DNA of 45,459 nucleotides from Chromera velia (Eukaryota; Sar; Chromeraceae): NCBI GenBank assembly GCA_018398765.1, contig JAHBMJ010002941.1, positions 1 to 45,459 of the forward strand, read 5' to 3'. Shown piece by piece: positions 1 to 10,798 of this stretch (position 1 is its first letter; each line of letters starts with the position of its first letter). The notes under the pieces were generated by a model. It saw only the letters and a program-made list of their open reading frames with translations, ran no database searches and was not told where the DNA came from. The position numbers and the translations under genes were made by a program.

Positions 1-22
1 CACACACACACACACACACATA

Positions 23-56
<34 letters not shown>

Positions 57-160
57 TGCACACATGCACACACACACACATACACACACCCACCCATACA
101 TACATACACATACACATACACATATACATACACACACACACACACACACACACTTTGTTA
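1..160. repeat. (CA)n microsatellite with interspersed CATA units
   Basis: The first 160 bases are almost pure CA dinucleotides with scattered TACA and TGCA interruptions. Any reading frame through it gives only His-Thr repeats, so it is not treated as coding. The tract is cut by the start of the window. The following 160-333 is mixed sequence, CG-rich around 175-235, in which I see no gene. Confidence 0.95.
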
Positions 161-333
161 CACACATGTGGTCTCGCGGGGGGCGGCGGAGGTCTGCCCT
201 AGCTAGCCCCCCGCGCCGCGCGCGCCAGCTGGGTCCTCTGTGCATGCGTCAGGTGTATGCATGTATCTAACCTTTTTGGTCTTAGTGGCGGAATTTTGGG
301 TATTTCCATACTGTACTTGCACTGCCATGTGTG

Positions 334-2165
334 CTATTCGTTGGCCCTTTTTATTCTATTTGTTATGTTCTGGGGTGCGGTTTGGTCAATTTCCATGCTA
401 CTTGTGTTAGATCTGCTTATGTGTTGATGTCTACCTTTGCATACGGTTTCCCTGACATTTCTTTCGGCGATTGCAATCATCTCTTTCCGGGTGGTCCTCA
501 TGGATGGGCCTGTTTCGTCATTTCGATGCTTCCTAGGCGGTGTATGGACCATCGATAGAGCATGCCGTTGTTGGCCACCACAAATAGATATCTGGTGATT
601 AGGTACTCTTGTTCTTGATCGCCTGCCTGTCCCTGTGCTGTGTTTTGTGCCTTTTTGCACGAATACCTCGGCCACGCCAGGCCATGCGTATACATGTGAC
701 TTTGAGTACGTGCGGCGGTTTGTGAGGGTGCCTGTGTCCTGTATTCTTGGGGTCATGGGTTCGACAGGGAGTTGAAGAGGCCTGCCGTTTCTCTTACGTT
801 TCTTTCCATTATTCCAACCATCTCTCTCTGCATTGTCATTAGATCGGGGGCTCGTATTCCGATTGCTTGCATCCTATTGATTGACCACTTGTATATCATG
901 CCATTTGTTCCTAGCATTTGTTCCGATTACTAATGGGCAGCAGCGGATCTCCTGTTTTTGCCTGTGCGTGTTCTCACCCCTTCCAATGTGTACCTTGCAT
1001 TCTTTGCTCATGCATCTAAGCTTGCTTTCGAATGCTGTCGCCATCGCATGTGGGCTAGTGGTGGCTGCGTCAATGGATATCACTGTGAGAGTCTGTGGCT
1101 CTTCCAGTTTAGTCTCCAAACATATCGTTTTTTGTGTTAGTGCGTCCATTTTCTTATTCATGAAGTTTCGCGGTTGTACTTTTATTTTTGCCTCTTTGTC
1201 AGTATCTCTTCCCCTTGCTTGGCCGTGGGTTCGTCTCTCGATGCACACCAGGATGTCGGTTTCCCTCAATGACACTTCATCCCGGCTGCCCCTCCCTTCA
1301 CCGGGGCTTACGAGAAGGTGGGTTCTGTAGTGTGGGAAGTTTTTATTTGGTTCCTGCCTCCCGTCTCGCTTACTTGCTGCGCCAAAATAGTGGATGATAA
1401 TGTCAGACATTTGGCGTAGGTTCGTCCACATGATTGTGGCTATCTTTCCTACCACTTCATCGTGCATTTTAATGACGCAGTTATGGATTTCCTGCTTCTT
1501 GCATATTTGTAGGTGCTCAATTGGGATCTTGAATCCAGTCTATGTGGAGCACAACGGGCATCTATCATTTAGCGCATTTGCACTCCGTCTGAGCATGAGT
1601 GTTCCTGCTCTCCTTCTATCGCACCATGGGAGTCCGGTTCTGGTAAGTTCATTTTTTGCCGAGACCGGCCTCCATAAGTTTCCCTTTGCTTGTGCTGCAG
1701 CCAGGATTCGCTTCTTAATGGAGCTTCCCGGCGCTTCCCGGGGTCTTAGTCTTCTCAATCTCATGGAGCAGCCACCTTCTGTACAGGTGTTTGCGGAGCC
1801 TTAGTTTTGTGTGTTGTGGGGGAACACTATACGTGTGGAGTCCCGTTGACTTCTGCCCCTATTAGGTTAGTGATTGATATCCAATACTTGGGGCTGAAGG
1901 GGGATCTAATGTTTTCCTTTATAGATAGCTCCGTTTCGAGGTCTGCATATTTAGTGAGGATCCTTCCCGTCGTGCTTCCATCCACGGTTGTACTCGGTAT
2001 TTCGTCTCTAGTGGCAACCCTATCGGCCGCTTCGTGGAGGGGGTTTAGTTCCTGGCGGAGTTGCCTCCCAGCGTGCCCATATTGGTGTTGCAGGCATGTT
2101 GTAGGCCCTCTGGTTTCTTCGTATACATATGGGACATGGGCATGCGATTGACAAATTTGAAGCAT
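334..2165 (-). mobile_element. decayed 3' end of a non-LTR-type retroelement
   Basis: Read on the minus strand, broken frames carry the signature of the C-terminal part of a reverse-transcriptase polyprotein. A CPLC pair (about 1545-1556) is followed, after one in-frame stop, by HLQIC about a dozen residues later: a C-x2-C...H-x4-C zinc knuckle. Downstream (1467-874) an open stretch contains TDILV and then CCPLVIGTNAR. This resembles the PDI...F/PLVIGxxG tail of protist LINE-type polyproteins. Further broken frames run to about 334. Upstream, toward 2165, frames shift at least once (near 1760-1830), and no reverse-transcriptase core (no YADD-like motif) is visible before AT-rich DNA begins near 2230. 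The copy is therefore 5'-truncated and dead. The family assignment is from motif memory only. Confidence 0.5.
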
Positions 2166-2229
2166 GCAGGCACGCAGAACATCGAACCGCGTGCAACGCG
2201 CGTGTCAACATGTGTCGCATACCAGAAAA

Positions 2230-3260
2230 CAGTCAATTAAAGAGCATCAAAGAGATGCAGTTTTAAAATTTATTACGTTAAGATTTCTATTGATTTCCCC
2301 CAATTTCTAAAAATCTAAGGAGGTCATGAGATATCAAAGGAAACATCCAAGCCGATTTTCTGTATTGAGAGATATATAATCAAGATTTTGCAATTCGAAT
2401 TAATTTCTCCCCCATTTCATTTCCCATGCATGATTTTCCATAAATTCGCAATTTCACACTGATTTCCATAGATTTCCAATAATTTTTAATCCCAATTTCC
2501 TAGCGGTTTCCTCCAAATTTCTAGTCCAGCTAGAAAACTTTATTGTTTTATATGATAGCAACAATTGTATGTTAAAAACAAAAAATAAATTAGTTTTCAG
2601 TTAGAATAAATTTAAACTCAAACTAAAGTGAAGGGGCCGCCTAGTCTTGCAAGCCTTCAAATGCCCCATGGAACCTAGGTTGAGACCGTTGAGTGAACGT
2701 TTTCCTTGACATGGGGTTGTCCTCAAAGCCTTGTTAGTGGCTTGGGGTCTGGCATCGCTGGATCTAGGATTTAACCCTCAATCATTCATTCATTCATTCA
2801 TTCATACGTACGTCAGAGCTAGCCAGAGCAACCTAGAGCAAACTTATTCAATTTTGAAAGATGGACTGCACTGATAACATCATCATCATCACACGCCATC
2901 GCCATCGGCCTATAAATAGACGTCTAGCGTTCGGCGGCAACGTATGAGGCAGTTCGGTTCTTTACAACAGCAGTTCACTTTGATTTATACTTAATTCAAA
3001 CCAGGATGCTTCTTTTCAAACTCTTCTACTTCCGGAGCAGCATGCTTGCGCATGATGGATGCTGATTCATGGGACGTAGTCTGCCAGTGGCATTGATAAG
3101 TTTGTTATTAAATCTAGTATTAAATCTTTGTAATGCCCTGACTAGCCCTGACCTAGGCACTGACCTTGGCCTTGACTTAAACAGTGATTTTGCCTAGGAC
3201 TTTGCTTGAGGTAGGCTGACAAGTGTCTTGAGCACACTGGCGCGGATGCATGATTAATTG
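2230..3260. other. AT-rich intergenic DNA, no gene seen
   Basis: No frame of coding character is present. 2280-2525 is very AT-rich and repeatedly contains ATTTCC/ATTTCT-type words (for example around 2290, 2405, 2462, 2477, 2500), giving a loose subrepeat texture. A short (ATTC)n run lies at about 2785-2806. The stretch separates the retroelement remnant from the 3' end of the molybdenum cofactor sulfurase gene, so it probably also holds that gene's 3' UTR. Confidence 0.6.
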
Positions 3261-4076
3261 TTACTGACATACGACGCGTACAGAATCTCCGACACATACC
3301 AACTGGACCGCACGAGCATGCTTCCGTTGCGTCTCTCCTTTTTCTCTCTTTCTAATTTGTCTTTCTTCAGCCGCAGCTTGCAGAAACTCCGCCTGGCCCT
3401 CGACCACCCCTACCGCTCTGCAATAAACACCAAAATGCGCTCCTGCAGGAGCCGTGCCATCCGTTGCTGTCCAGTACTGAGACAGATCTGCAACGGCCCT
3501 GAGTACTCGTGCGTCGCTTCGGCCCGTATGAGGCGAGACATCGACAGTTGGGCACCTCTGGCAACTCTCATACGGCTGAAGAAAAAGATCTCGGCAAACT
3601 CTGACCGTCTGCCCCTCTGAAGCAGACTCAGCAGACACCCCTCTCCCGTCTCCTGCCCTTTCTTCTTCGTCCGCCGTCCCCTCTTTTCCCCTCCCTCTTG
3701 GGATGGATTGGCGAAGACACAACCTACCCTCCGCGTTCGAGTGTGCATTCAAATTCTTCGAGACACCTCCACTCCTCTCCAGCTTCAGCATCAGATCCCC
3801 CCAAGCAGGACCAGTAGGGTAAGAAGAGGGGGGGGGGGAGGCAGAAGCAGATGATGAAGAGGAAGAGACAGAGGTCCAGCGCAGTTCCGAAAAGGCAGGG
3901 AGACCTCCGAGGAGAATGTTGGCCCGAAATCTGCAGACAGACGCGAGTTTAGTCAGGCAGGTAGGCAGAGATGCACACGTACACCCGCACACGCAAAACT
4001 AAACTTTTTGTTCACCACCCGCCCTTGTCACGCGCCCTTTCACGCAGTCGATGAAAACGAGGCAAACACAGACGCA

Positions 4077-4112
<36 letters not shown>

Positions 4113-4275
4113 TGTGCGCACGCGCGCCCATCCCCTCACTCACTCACTCACTCACTCACTCACTGACCTGCTGGCGTCCAGATTCTTTCCCACCGCCTCT
4201 CCGACCTTCTGGACCGACTCCCTAACGACCACAAGCAACGGAGCTTTGTTCACAAAAGCCCCGGAAGACCCAAAC

Positions 4276-4307
<32 letters not shown>

Positions 4308-6623
4308 AGCATCTCCTCTCTGGCTGCTCTGATCGATTTCCCCCTCTTCACCCTCCACAAGTACTGCAGGAAACCCCAGGAGAGAGGAGAACCAGGAGGA
4401 CACCTTCGCGTCTGAAGGACTGCTGGCAGTCACAGTTTGTCGTCGTCTCTCTCTCTCTGCCTCCACCTCCTCCTCATTTCTTCCACGGGGGAGAGATTGT
4501 ACAGAAGATCCTCCTATGATCTGTCCCCCCCCCGCTAGATCTCCCCCTCCTACCTCGGTTTCTCCTCTTCCTCCTCTTCGCTCTCTATCACTCTCTTTCC
4601 CATCCCGACACCGAAAGAAGTCTCCACCAGCATCCCCATCCCCATCACTGTTTTTTCCTGAGGCTCCCGCCCCCTCACGGTTGAGCAGGAAGGCGAAGAG
4701 ACTGTGGACGCAGCTGGGGGAAATGGAGTCGGGGTTGACAGCATCGGGCCGCGTAGTGTGAGGAAGTCCGTGCACATGGGCAGGACTACAAGGAGGCAGC
4801 ATTGATTCAGACGTTCTTTTGTCAGGATGCTGCGGTGATGAGAGTGACTGTCGGTTCGACTCTCCTGCTGGTAGGGTTTCAAAGATTGCTTCCTCTTTTT
4901 CTTCTCCTGCTCTTTCCCTTTCTTCGTTCTGTGCATTCTTCTTCTCCCTCTCCCCTCTGTCCTCGGTGCCGCCGTCGGAGGAGACCGACAAGAGAAGTTG
5001 GCAGAGAGTGGAAGGCAGGGGGGGGAGGGGAACCAGGAGGTCGCAAGGAGGTGACGCTGTTTGAGGAGCCTGAGGAGTTTCTGCAGTCTCTCTGCTTGTT
5101 TGTCTGCTCTCACACAGGGAAAGACGAAGATAGAGAGAAATGGACACGCCTGAGGAGGGAGAAAGGGACAGAGGTGCTTGATGTAATGAGACCTCCGAAC
5201 TTCTGCTTTCATTCATCTCTGCTGACGCTTCTTCTACCTCTTCTCTTTCTCTTGCGTCTTCTCTGTCTCTTGCTTTTTGGTGTGTCAAATAAGTTTTCTT
5301 CAGTTCGAATGTCAAAGATACGCGTGAAAGCTCCGGATGGGTTCTAATCGCTAGTGGCCGCTGGCTTCTGTTCTGAGGAGAGACAGAGGCGTGTGCTCTA
5401 GAGGATCGGCTGGTTGCTTGACCATCCTTCTTTTTCTCTAATCTGGATGATACTGTTTCTTTTTGTTCTGGCTGCTTCTCGGTCGATGTGGGGACCAATT
5501 TGAAACTTCTGTCAAGATACAAAGACCCGGAACGAGGCGACAGGGGCCAAACGGGAGGGTGAATGCCTGACAAGCCCTTGATCGGATAGACAGAGACTCT
5601 CTCTACACATCCTGCACAAAGTCTCTGCTTCTCTCCGCTGAGGTTTTCCTCTTCTGCTTCTTCCCCCTTTTCAATTGATTTGCCCCTCCCTTCCCCACTC
5701 TTCCTTTTACTTGCCTTCTCCCTTGAATTCTCTTCAGAAAAAGTCGAAGGAAAAGTGGCGGAAGAAAAGGAACCCACCCTCTCCCTCTGCCCCCCCCCTT
5801 CTTCTTCATTTTCCCCAACCCCTTCTCCTTCAACGTCATCCCTGGGGTCAATCCGGCGCCCCCCCTCTAATTCAGCAGTCTTCTCACAAAGTTCAACCAA
5901 GCAGCCCTTCTTCTCTTCTTTTGTTTCCGAACCACACCCCGCATTCTCAGCAGCACCCACGTCATCCAAACGACACCCCACGAAATGACCACCCGAATCC
6001 CCAAACCGTCTCCTGTCCACCACCTCCTGAAACCAAAACTCCTCTAATCTATCCACATCAGCAAGCAACGAACTGAACCCGAAAGAAACTCTCAGGGTAG
6101 TCAGAACCCGCCCACTCGCGTCAAAGTCCTTCTCCCCCCCACACCGATACCCGTCTCTCCAATTCTCCTCCACCTGCGCATCTGAAATCCCTAGACTCCC
6201 CTGACAACCCCCAGGATTGCAATGGCACCCTGCCCGCATCAGAATGCCGTACCGTGTCCAGGCCAATCTCTGCAGGAAGGAAGAACCGACAGCCCTGCCG
6301 TCAGGACAGAGGGCAACAAAAACAATCACGGGGCCCTGAAGAGGAAGAGCAGAAAGCCGAGGCGGGTGTTGACCATCCCTGTTGAGGTCTGGGTGGAAAC
6401 CGAAAATCCGAAACACCGGAGACCCTGCAAGAGAGCATTATCAAAAACAAAAAGAAAGAATGACATAAAAGAAAGGAAGGAAGGAAGGAAGGAAGGAAGG
6501 TCTGTCTGTCTGTCTGTCTGTCTGTCTTGTCTGTCACTTCGCTTCCTTGACTCCTTCTCCACGAGACGGGCCATGCACGGTGTGCTCCATGCACTAAAGT
6601 TCATGAAAAAAAAAGCACACACA

Positions 6624-6672
<49 letters not shown>

Positions 6673-8977
6673 AGGGAAGAGTCAGTTAGAGAATGACGAA
6701 CATGAGGGGGCCCTTCTACAGACCGTTTGAGTGTCGTGCTTTTTTCATTCTCTCATAGCATTCCCGTGTCACAGCGGAAGCGTGTCCAGAGAGCCGGCTG
6801 AGTCCTCTGCGCGCTCTGTTTGCTAGTGAAGAGGCAGAAGGGACCCTCTTGTTCTCAACATGATCGGACTGTCCCTCCATTGGAATTGGAGCACGTGGTT
6901 CTTGTCTTTTCTTTCCCTTGCCCAGGCTGCCCTCTCCCCCCCACTCCTGTCTATACAAACCTCCCGGCTCGTTCACTCCACTCGTCTCTCTGCTGCCTCT
7001 ACTTTTTTCCCCCATTGAGGATAAGTGACTCCCCCTTCGCTCGTCTTCTCCCACTGAGGAGATGTCAATCGCATCACCAGCTGCCTCTCTCGCACCATCT
7101 TCTTCTTCTTCTTCTTCAACAAGACCTCGCCCCTTGACCTTCTCTCTGGAGTTTGATGCACGCAATTCCGAAACAACGCGTCTGCTCACACTAAGGCCGC
7201 ATTCGTCTCCTTCTTCCTGAATCTTTGTTTCTGTTTCCTCCTCACCTGCAAACCTGCCGAGAACTAAACCCAGCCCCAACATCAACGCCGACTTGGCCTG
7301 AAAATTCGGAGTGCCCTGCTCTGCCCTCTCCACGACCCTCAGCTTTTGTGCCACGAAGAAATTTTCCTTTCTGCTGCTTTGCCTGACTGGAGAATCCCCT
7401 CTGCTGCCATCTTTGGGCTCTCCGGTCAAACAAGCAACAGATACAGATGCAGATGGCACATCGACCCCCGATACCCCCGCACCGACTGCCTCCACTGTCC
7501 CCCCTCCCGTCTCCCAAAACTCAAGGGCTGCAGCGGCAGAGTGACGAATCAGAAGCGCACCCATTCCAGAGGGGTAGCCGAAGATTTTGTAAAAGGACAC
7601 AACAACAAAGTCAAACTGCCACTCGTCCAAGAAAAGGGGACAACTGCCAGCAAGCTTCGAGGCATCCAGAAGGGAAAACAACCTGCACATAAGAAGAACG
7701 CATACATGATTGGCGATGAAAATGATGACATTCTCACTACACAGACGTCAAGAGGGGAAAGTCAGGTACATACGTAAGCCTTCCCATCCCCCAAAACACA
7801 CACACACACACACACACACACAGAGGGAGAGGGAGAGAGAGAGTGTGTGTGAGAGAGATGTGCATACGAAATTCGCATACGCACGTACAGACAAATAAAT
7901 TAACATTAAGACATGAAAACACCTACAGAAACATACAGCAACCTGAATACCTACATGCACACACACAGATGCACAGATATACCTCAGGACCTGCTTTCCC
8001 ACCCACCTGCAGCCGCACGGGCGCTTCTTCTGCGTTTCCTTCATCCCACGCGAAACCCTCCAAAGGTCCGGGCGCGTGCCATCAAAATTGGACTCCCCCG
8101 GAAAGGCCAACAGGTGGAAAGCAGGGCGAGGCTCCCCCTCAACCCGAGGCTCATCAACCGACAGACCTGAATCTAGTCCATCCAACTCCACGTTGCCGCA
8201 ATCGCACCCACACACCTCCTCCAATGTCGCCCCTTCCTCCAAATCTGCAAACGACCGAATCACCCGGACACTTGCTCCTGACCTCTGTGCATGTGCCCGC
8301 AATCCCACACCGCAGCTCGTGTGGTTATTCAGAGTGTACGCAAACACGCTGCACGTGTCCTGTCTCTTTCTCTCTGCCCGCCTCCTTCCCTTCCTACAGT
8401 CCCCCCACGCCCTCCCGTCCCTCTCCCTCCCTACCGTACTCTCACCACAACCAGACCATCTGAACGACCTTCCAACCAAGCTGAGGGACTCAGTCGCCCC
8501 TGAAGTGAATACAAGACTGTAGGACGCCCCTGTAGTCCCAAAGAAGTTCAAAAGAGTCTCTCGCACATCTGCCGTCTCCATCCCGTCTTGTCCCCCTGTC
8601 CCTGTTCCTGTGACTGCCAGGGACGAAGACGAAGATGAAGAAGGGTGCATACTGTGGGGGTTCCAGTGGAGACGGGAGCAGAGGTACTCTGCGTGTGCAC
8701 GAATGAGAGATGAGGGGGGAAGGACAGTGCCGGCGTGGTCAAGATAAACAGACTGCCGCTCCGTCTCCCCTTGAGCCTGAGAAGAAAGCCTGGGAGAGAA
8801 CTCCACCTCCCTCCATTCCTCCACCTCTTTCTGCAGATAGCCTAACAGGTTCCAGGCTCTTCGATACTTCACCTTCAGCCTCAGTGGGACCCACAGAGGG
8901 AGGCAGAGGGGCAGCGGTGACTGCGCGAACCAGTCCACCGCCCCCGTCTCGCCGTTCTCTCCCGCCCTCGACTGCAT
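3261..8977 (-). CDS. MOCOS: molybdenum cofactor sulfurase (MOCOS/ABA3 type), 4 exons, about 1618 aa
   Basis: Exons: 8977-8007, 7682-6724, 6424-4168, 3930-3261. Introns are 324, 299 and 237 nt, all GT-AG with matching phases, giving one 1618-aa frame. The family enzyme replaces an oxygen ligand of the molybdenum cofactor with sulfur, activating xanthine dehydrogenase/aldehyde oxidase. The N-terminal class-V aminotransferase (cysteine desulfurase) part has LDHAG (about 79-83), NPHS (about 106), FTSGATESL, and the PLP-lysine segment SFYKIFGYP (Lys about 356). GCHCNPGGC (about 709-717) holds the likely sulfur-transfer cysteine. RHSNG is joined across intron 2 to SPVFRIFG. The MOSC part has VYPIKG (about 922), RTHPELSR, RFRANILLGG split by intron 3, ESCQRC and FGVYC near the end. 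Relatives are usually about 800-900 aa. The excess is Ser/Glu/Gly-rich insertion inside and between domains. The first ATG of the open frame is at 8977; an upstream exon cannot be excluded. Confidence 0.9.
4077..4164. repeat. (CA)n and (ACTC)n tracts in sulfurase intron 3
   Basis: A CA run (about 4078-4110) and an ACTC tetranucleotide run (about 4136-4164) fill much of the 237-nt third intron. The tetranucleotide run starts right after the donor at 4167 on the minus strand. Confidence 0.9.
6466..6671. repeat. compound microsatellite in sulfurase intron 2
   Basis: (GGAA)n at about 6475-6500, (TGTC)n at about 6500-6527, (CA)n at about 6617-6641 and (GA)n at about 6641-6669 lie in the second intron of the sulfurase gene. 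Confidence 0.9.
7796..7860. repeat. (CA)n/(GA)n tract in sulfurase intron 1
   Basis: A CA run followed by GA and GT-rich sequence inside the 324-nt first intron. On the gene's strand it reads as TC/TG-rich sequence upstream of the acceptor at 7683. Confidence 0.9.
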
Positions 8978-9511
8978 CACACAGAGTACAACCACAACGC
9001 CAGAGGAATGGGCCAGCTCATCTCAAGCAAAGGATGCGGAGGATGCTAGAACGTGAAGAACCTGCACCTTCAGAGGACAGATTCAATGTCAGATGCCACT
9101 GATCATGCCAGAACTTGGCCCATGCAAGCACGCCGGGGCGGCTTTGACCATGCAAGCTGGGATTTGAAGTGCGCGCATGTCGCGCGATGTATATAGCTAG
9201 TTTTTTTTCGCGGCCCTGCGCTATAGCTAAATTAATTCAATTTTTTTCAATTCATGCATGCATGCATGCAAAAAAAAAACAGGATTTTTATATGTCTCGA
9301 TGTGTTTCAGATCGCAGGTCGCACAGGAAAACGCTCATCTTCGCTCCTACAGTGTGCACTGCTGTGGCATCATTCAGACCTATCTTCCCCTTGCGAACGG
9401 GACTCGCTCCCAAGTGATCGATCTAAATTGTGGTCTCTCAAAACTTGCCTGCCCTCAGAGAGACAATCGAGACGGCCTCGCAGCTCGTTTTCTTGCCACA
9501 AATACACCACC
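8978..9511. promoter_or_regulatory. candidate bidirectional promoter, sulfurase / secreted peptide
   Basis: This 534-bp spacer separates two divergently oriented start codons. It contains CATGCAAGC twice (about 9121 and 9152), a GCGCGCATGTCGCGCGATG stretch (about 9171-9189), a TATATAG word at about 9189 and a run of GCAT tetranucleotides (about 9253-9270). The same combination of CG-rich alternating DNA and TGCATG words occurs in the other two head-to-head spacers of the window. Its role as a promoter is inferred from position only. Confidence 0.35.
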
Positions 9512-9778
9512 ATGCGTTTCTTTGTTTTCTCTCTGGTGGTAGTGCTTCTTTCGGCCATGACCAATGGCTTTGAACTAAAGAAAAAGGAGCAGGAGATGTG
9601 TAGAAATGTTGGAGAAAGATGCCACTGGAAGAGCGCCCCTTGCTGTGGCGAAGTTGCCTGTGTCAAAACGAACCTTGCTGCTCACAGGTGTGGAGGGAGC
9701 AGACAAATGCGCGACGACCATGGGGGAAAAGCTGCCTATAAAGTAGGCGGGTACAACCATCGACACACGTGGAAGTAG
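9512..9778 (+). CDS. secreted six-cysteine peptide with cystine-knot (ICK-like) spacing, 88 aa
   Basis: A single-exon frame of 88 codons starts at an ATG in a good context (ACCACC before it). The first 19 or so residues are a clear signal peptide (MRFFVFSL, then a VVVLLSA core). The mature part has six cysteines spaced C-x6-C-x6-CC-x4-C-x9-C, within the range of inhibitor-cystine-knot/knottin mini-proteins. A Gly/His/Arg/Lys-rich tail of about 28 residues follows the last cysteine. Predicted product: a small disulfide-rich extracellular or vesicle-stored peptide. Family function cannot be told from the fold alone: knottins include protease inhibitors, antimicrobials, signalling peptides and venom peptides. 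The frame is open further upstream without a signal peptide there, so I chose this ATG. It is divergent from the sulfurase gene. It could be a chance frame, but signal plus cysteine pattern makes that unlikely. Confidence 0.7.
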   Translation: MRFFVFSLVVVLLSAMTNGFELKKKEQEMCRNVGERCHWKSAPCCGEVACVKTNLAAHRCGGSRQMRDDHGGKAAYKVGGYNHRHTWK

Positions 9779-10566
9779 GTCAACGGGACGACGAAACACT
9801 GCGTACGACCATCTCTGTTTATATACTTTTCTGCAAGTACGATGGATGTAGGACTCGAATTGCTGATCGATTGAGGGGACCTTGTATCATCCCGCAGTCA
9901 ACCAAAACTACAAGAACAGGCCTCAAAACGCTGAGGACCCGGGAGAAGAATGTTGATGAAACCGCAGGAAACACGTACCCTAGTTCGTGTCGAGGCTGTG
10001 GTGCACTGTTCCTCTCTCGACCGACCATTTGAAGGGCCTAGCTCCTTCTTCTAACGGCATCCGATGCTCTTCAATGGATGCTTTGCCGTCTCGCTGCTTG
10101 GTCGACTCTAGCTCCGTGAAGAAGGTGTGTTCAACATGGGAGCCGAAAACTTAATTCCTTGTGAATTTTTACAGATCAAGATGCTTATAGTACTCAGAAT
10201 CACTACTCGTAACGAGACCCACCCTTCAAGACTGTTGGTTAGAAATTATATTTGAGAGGATTCAGGCAGCTTCCTTGATATACCTTGATAATTCTGCGTA
10301 TGTATTAATTTTTATGTTGTTTTTTGTTTCTTTGCTTTACATGAATTCAAAAATCAAGAAACTGATTCTCGGATCATTCTCCAAACAGTACAATAACTCT
10401 TCTATTTTTTTTTAAGGGGGGGCACCTTTTTAGTATGGATTCGTGCAACCCTTCCATGCCTTGATTGCCATTCATCTCTGGTGCCGAAGGCTTTATGGCT
10501 TAAATTTTTTTTCTTTATGATATGGCTAGTGTCTGGTACGTACTACGTGTTTTGCATGTAATGATG
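9779..10566. other. non-coding DNA downstream of the secreted peptide
   Basis: No convincing coding frame. The first few hundred bases probably hold the 3' UTR of the peptide gene. After about 10140 the sequence is AT-rich with homopolymer A and T runs. Confidence 0.6.
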
Positions 10567-10789
10567 TAGGCGTATCACACAGAAAAAAAAAAACAATTTA
10601 AGCCCGTCCTCGCTTCATTTTTTTTTTTTTTGCCCGACGATGTTAGGTGACAAACAATTGTTGTTCAAGTGTTGCATAAGTGTTGTTTTAGTGTTGCACA
10701 AGTGTTGCTTAGCTGTTGCGCAAAAAAAAAGAAAAAAATAATTTAAGCCAATTCTGGTTTACTTTTTTTTTTTGCTGTGATACGCCTAG
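10567..10789. mobile_element. MITE-like element with 13-14-bp inverted termini and 9-bp target duplication
   Basis: The left end reads TAGGCGTATCACA (10567-10579) and the right end TGTGATACGCCTA(G) (10776-10789): perfect inverted copies. They are flanked by the identical 9-mer GTAATGATG at 10558-10566 and 10790-10798, as expected for a target-site duplication. The 223-bp body has no coding capacity. Just inside each end is a long A or T run, and an AATTTAAGCC block occurs twice in the same orientation (about 10596 and 10739). A 9-bp duplication is the length typical of Mutator-like elements, so a MULE-derived MITE is the natural guess. Confidence 0.7.
10675..10732. repeat. 11-bp tandem repeat (AAGTGTTGC-type) inside the MITE
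   Basis: About five degenerate copies of an 11-bp unit containing AGTGTTG(C/T) follow each other between about 10667 and 10722, at the centre of the 223-bp element. Confidence 0.7.
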
Positions 10790-10798
10790 GTAATGATG

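Noticed and set aside
4802-5347. Plus-strand open frames antisense to the sulfurase gene
   Set aside because: Mirror frames of the Glu/Arg-rich insert of exon 3; no conserved sequence.
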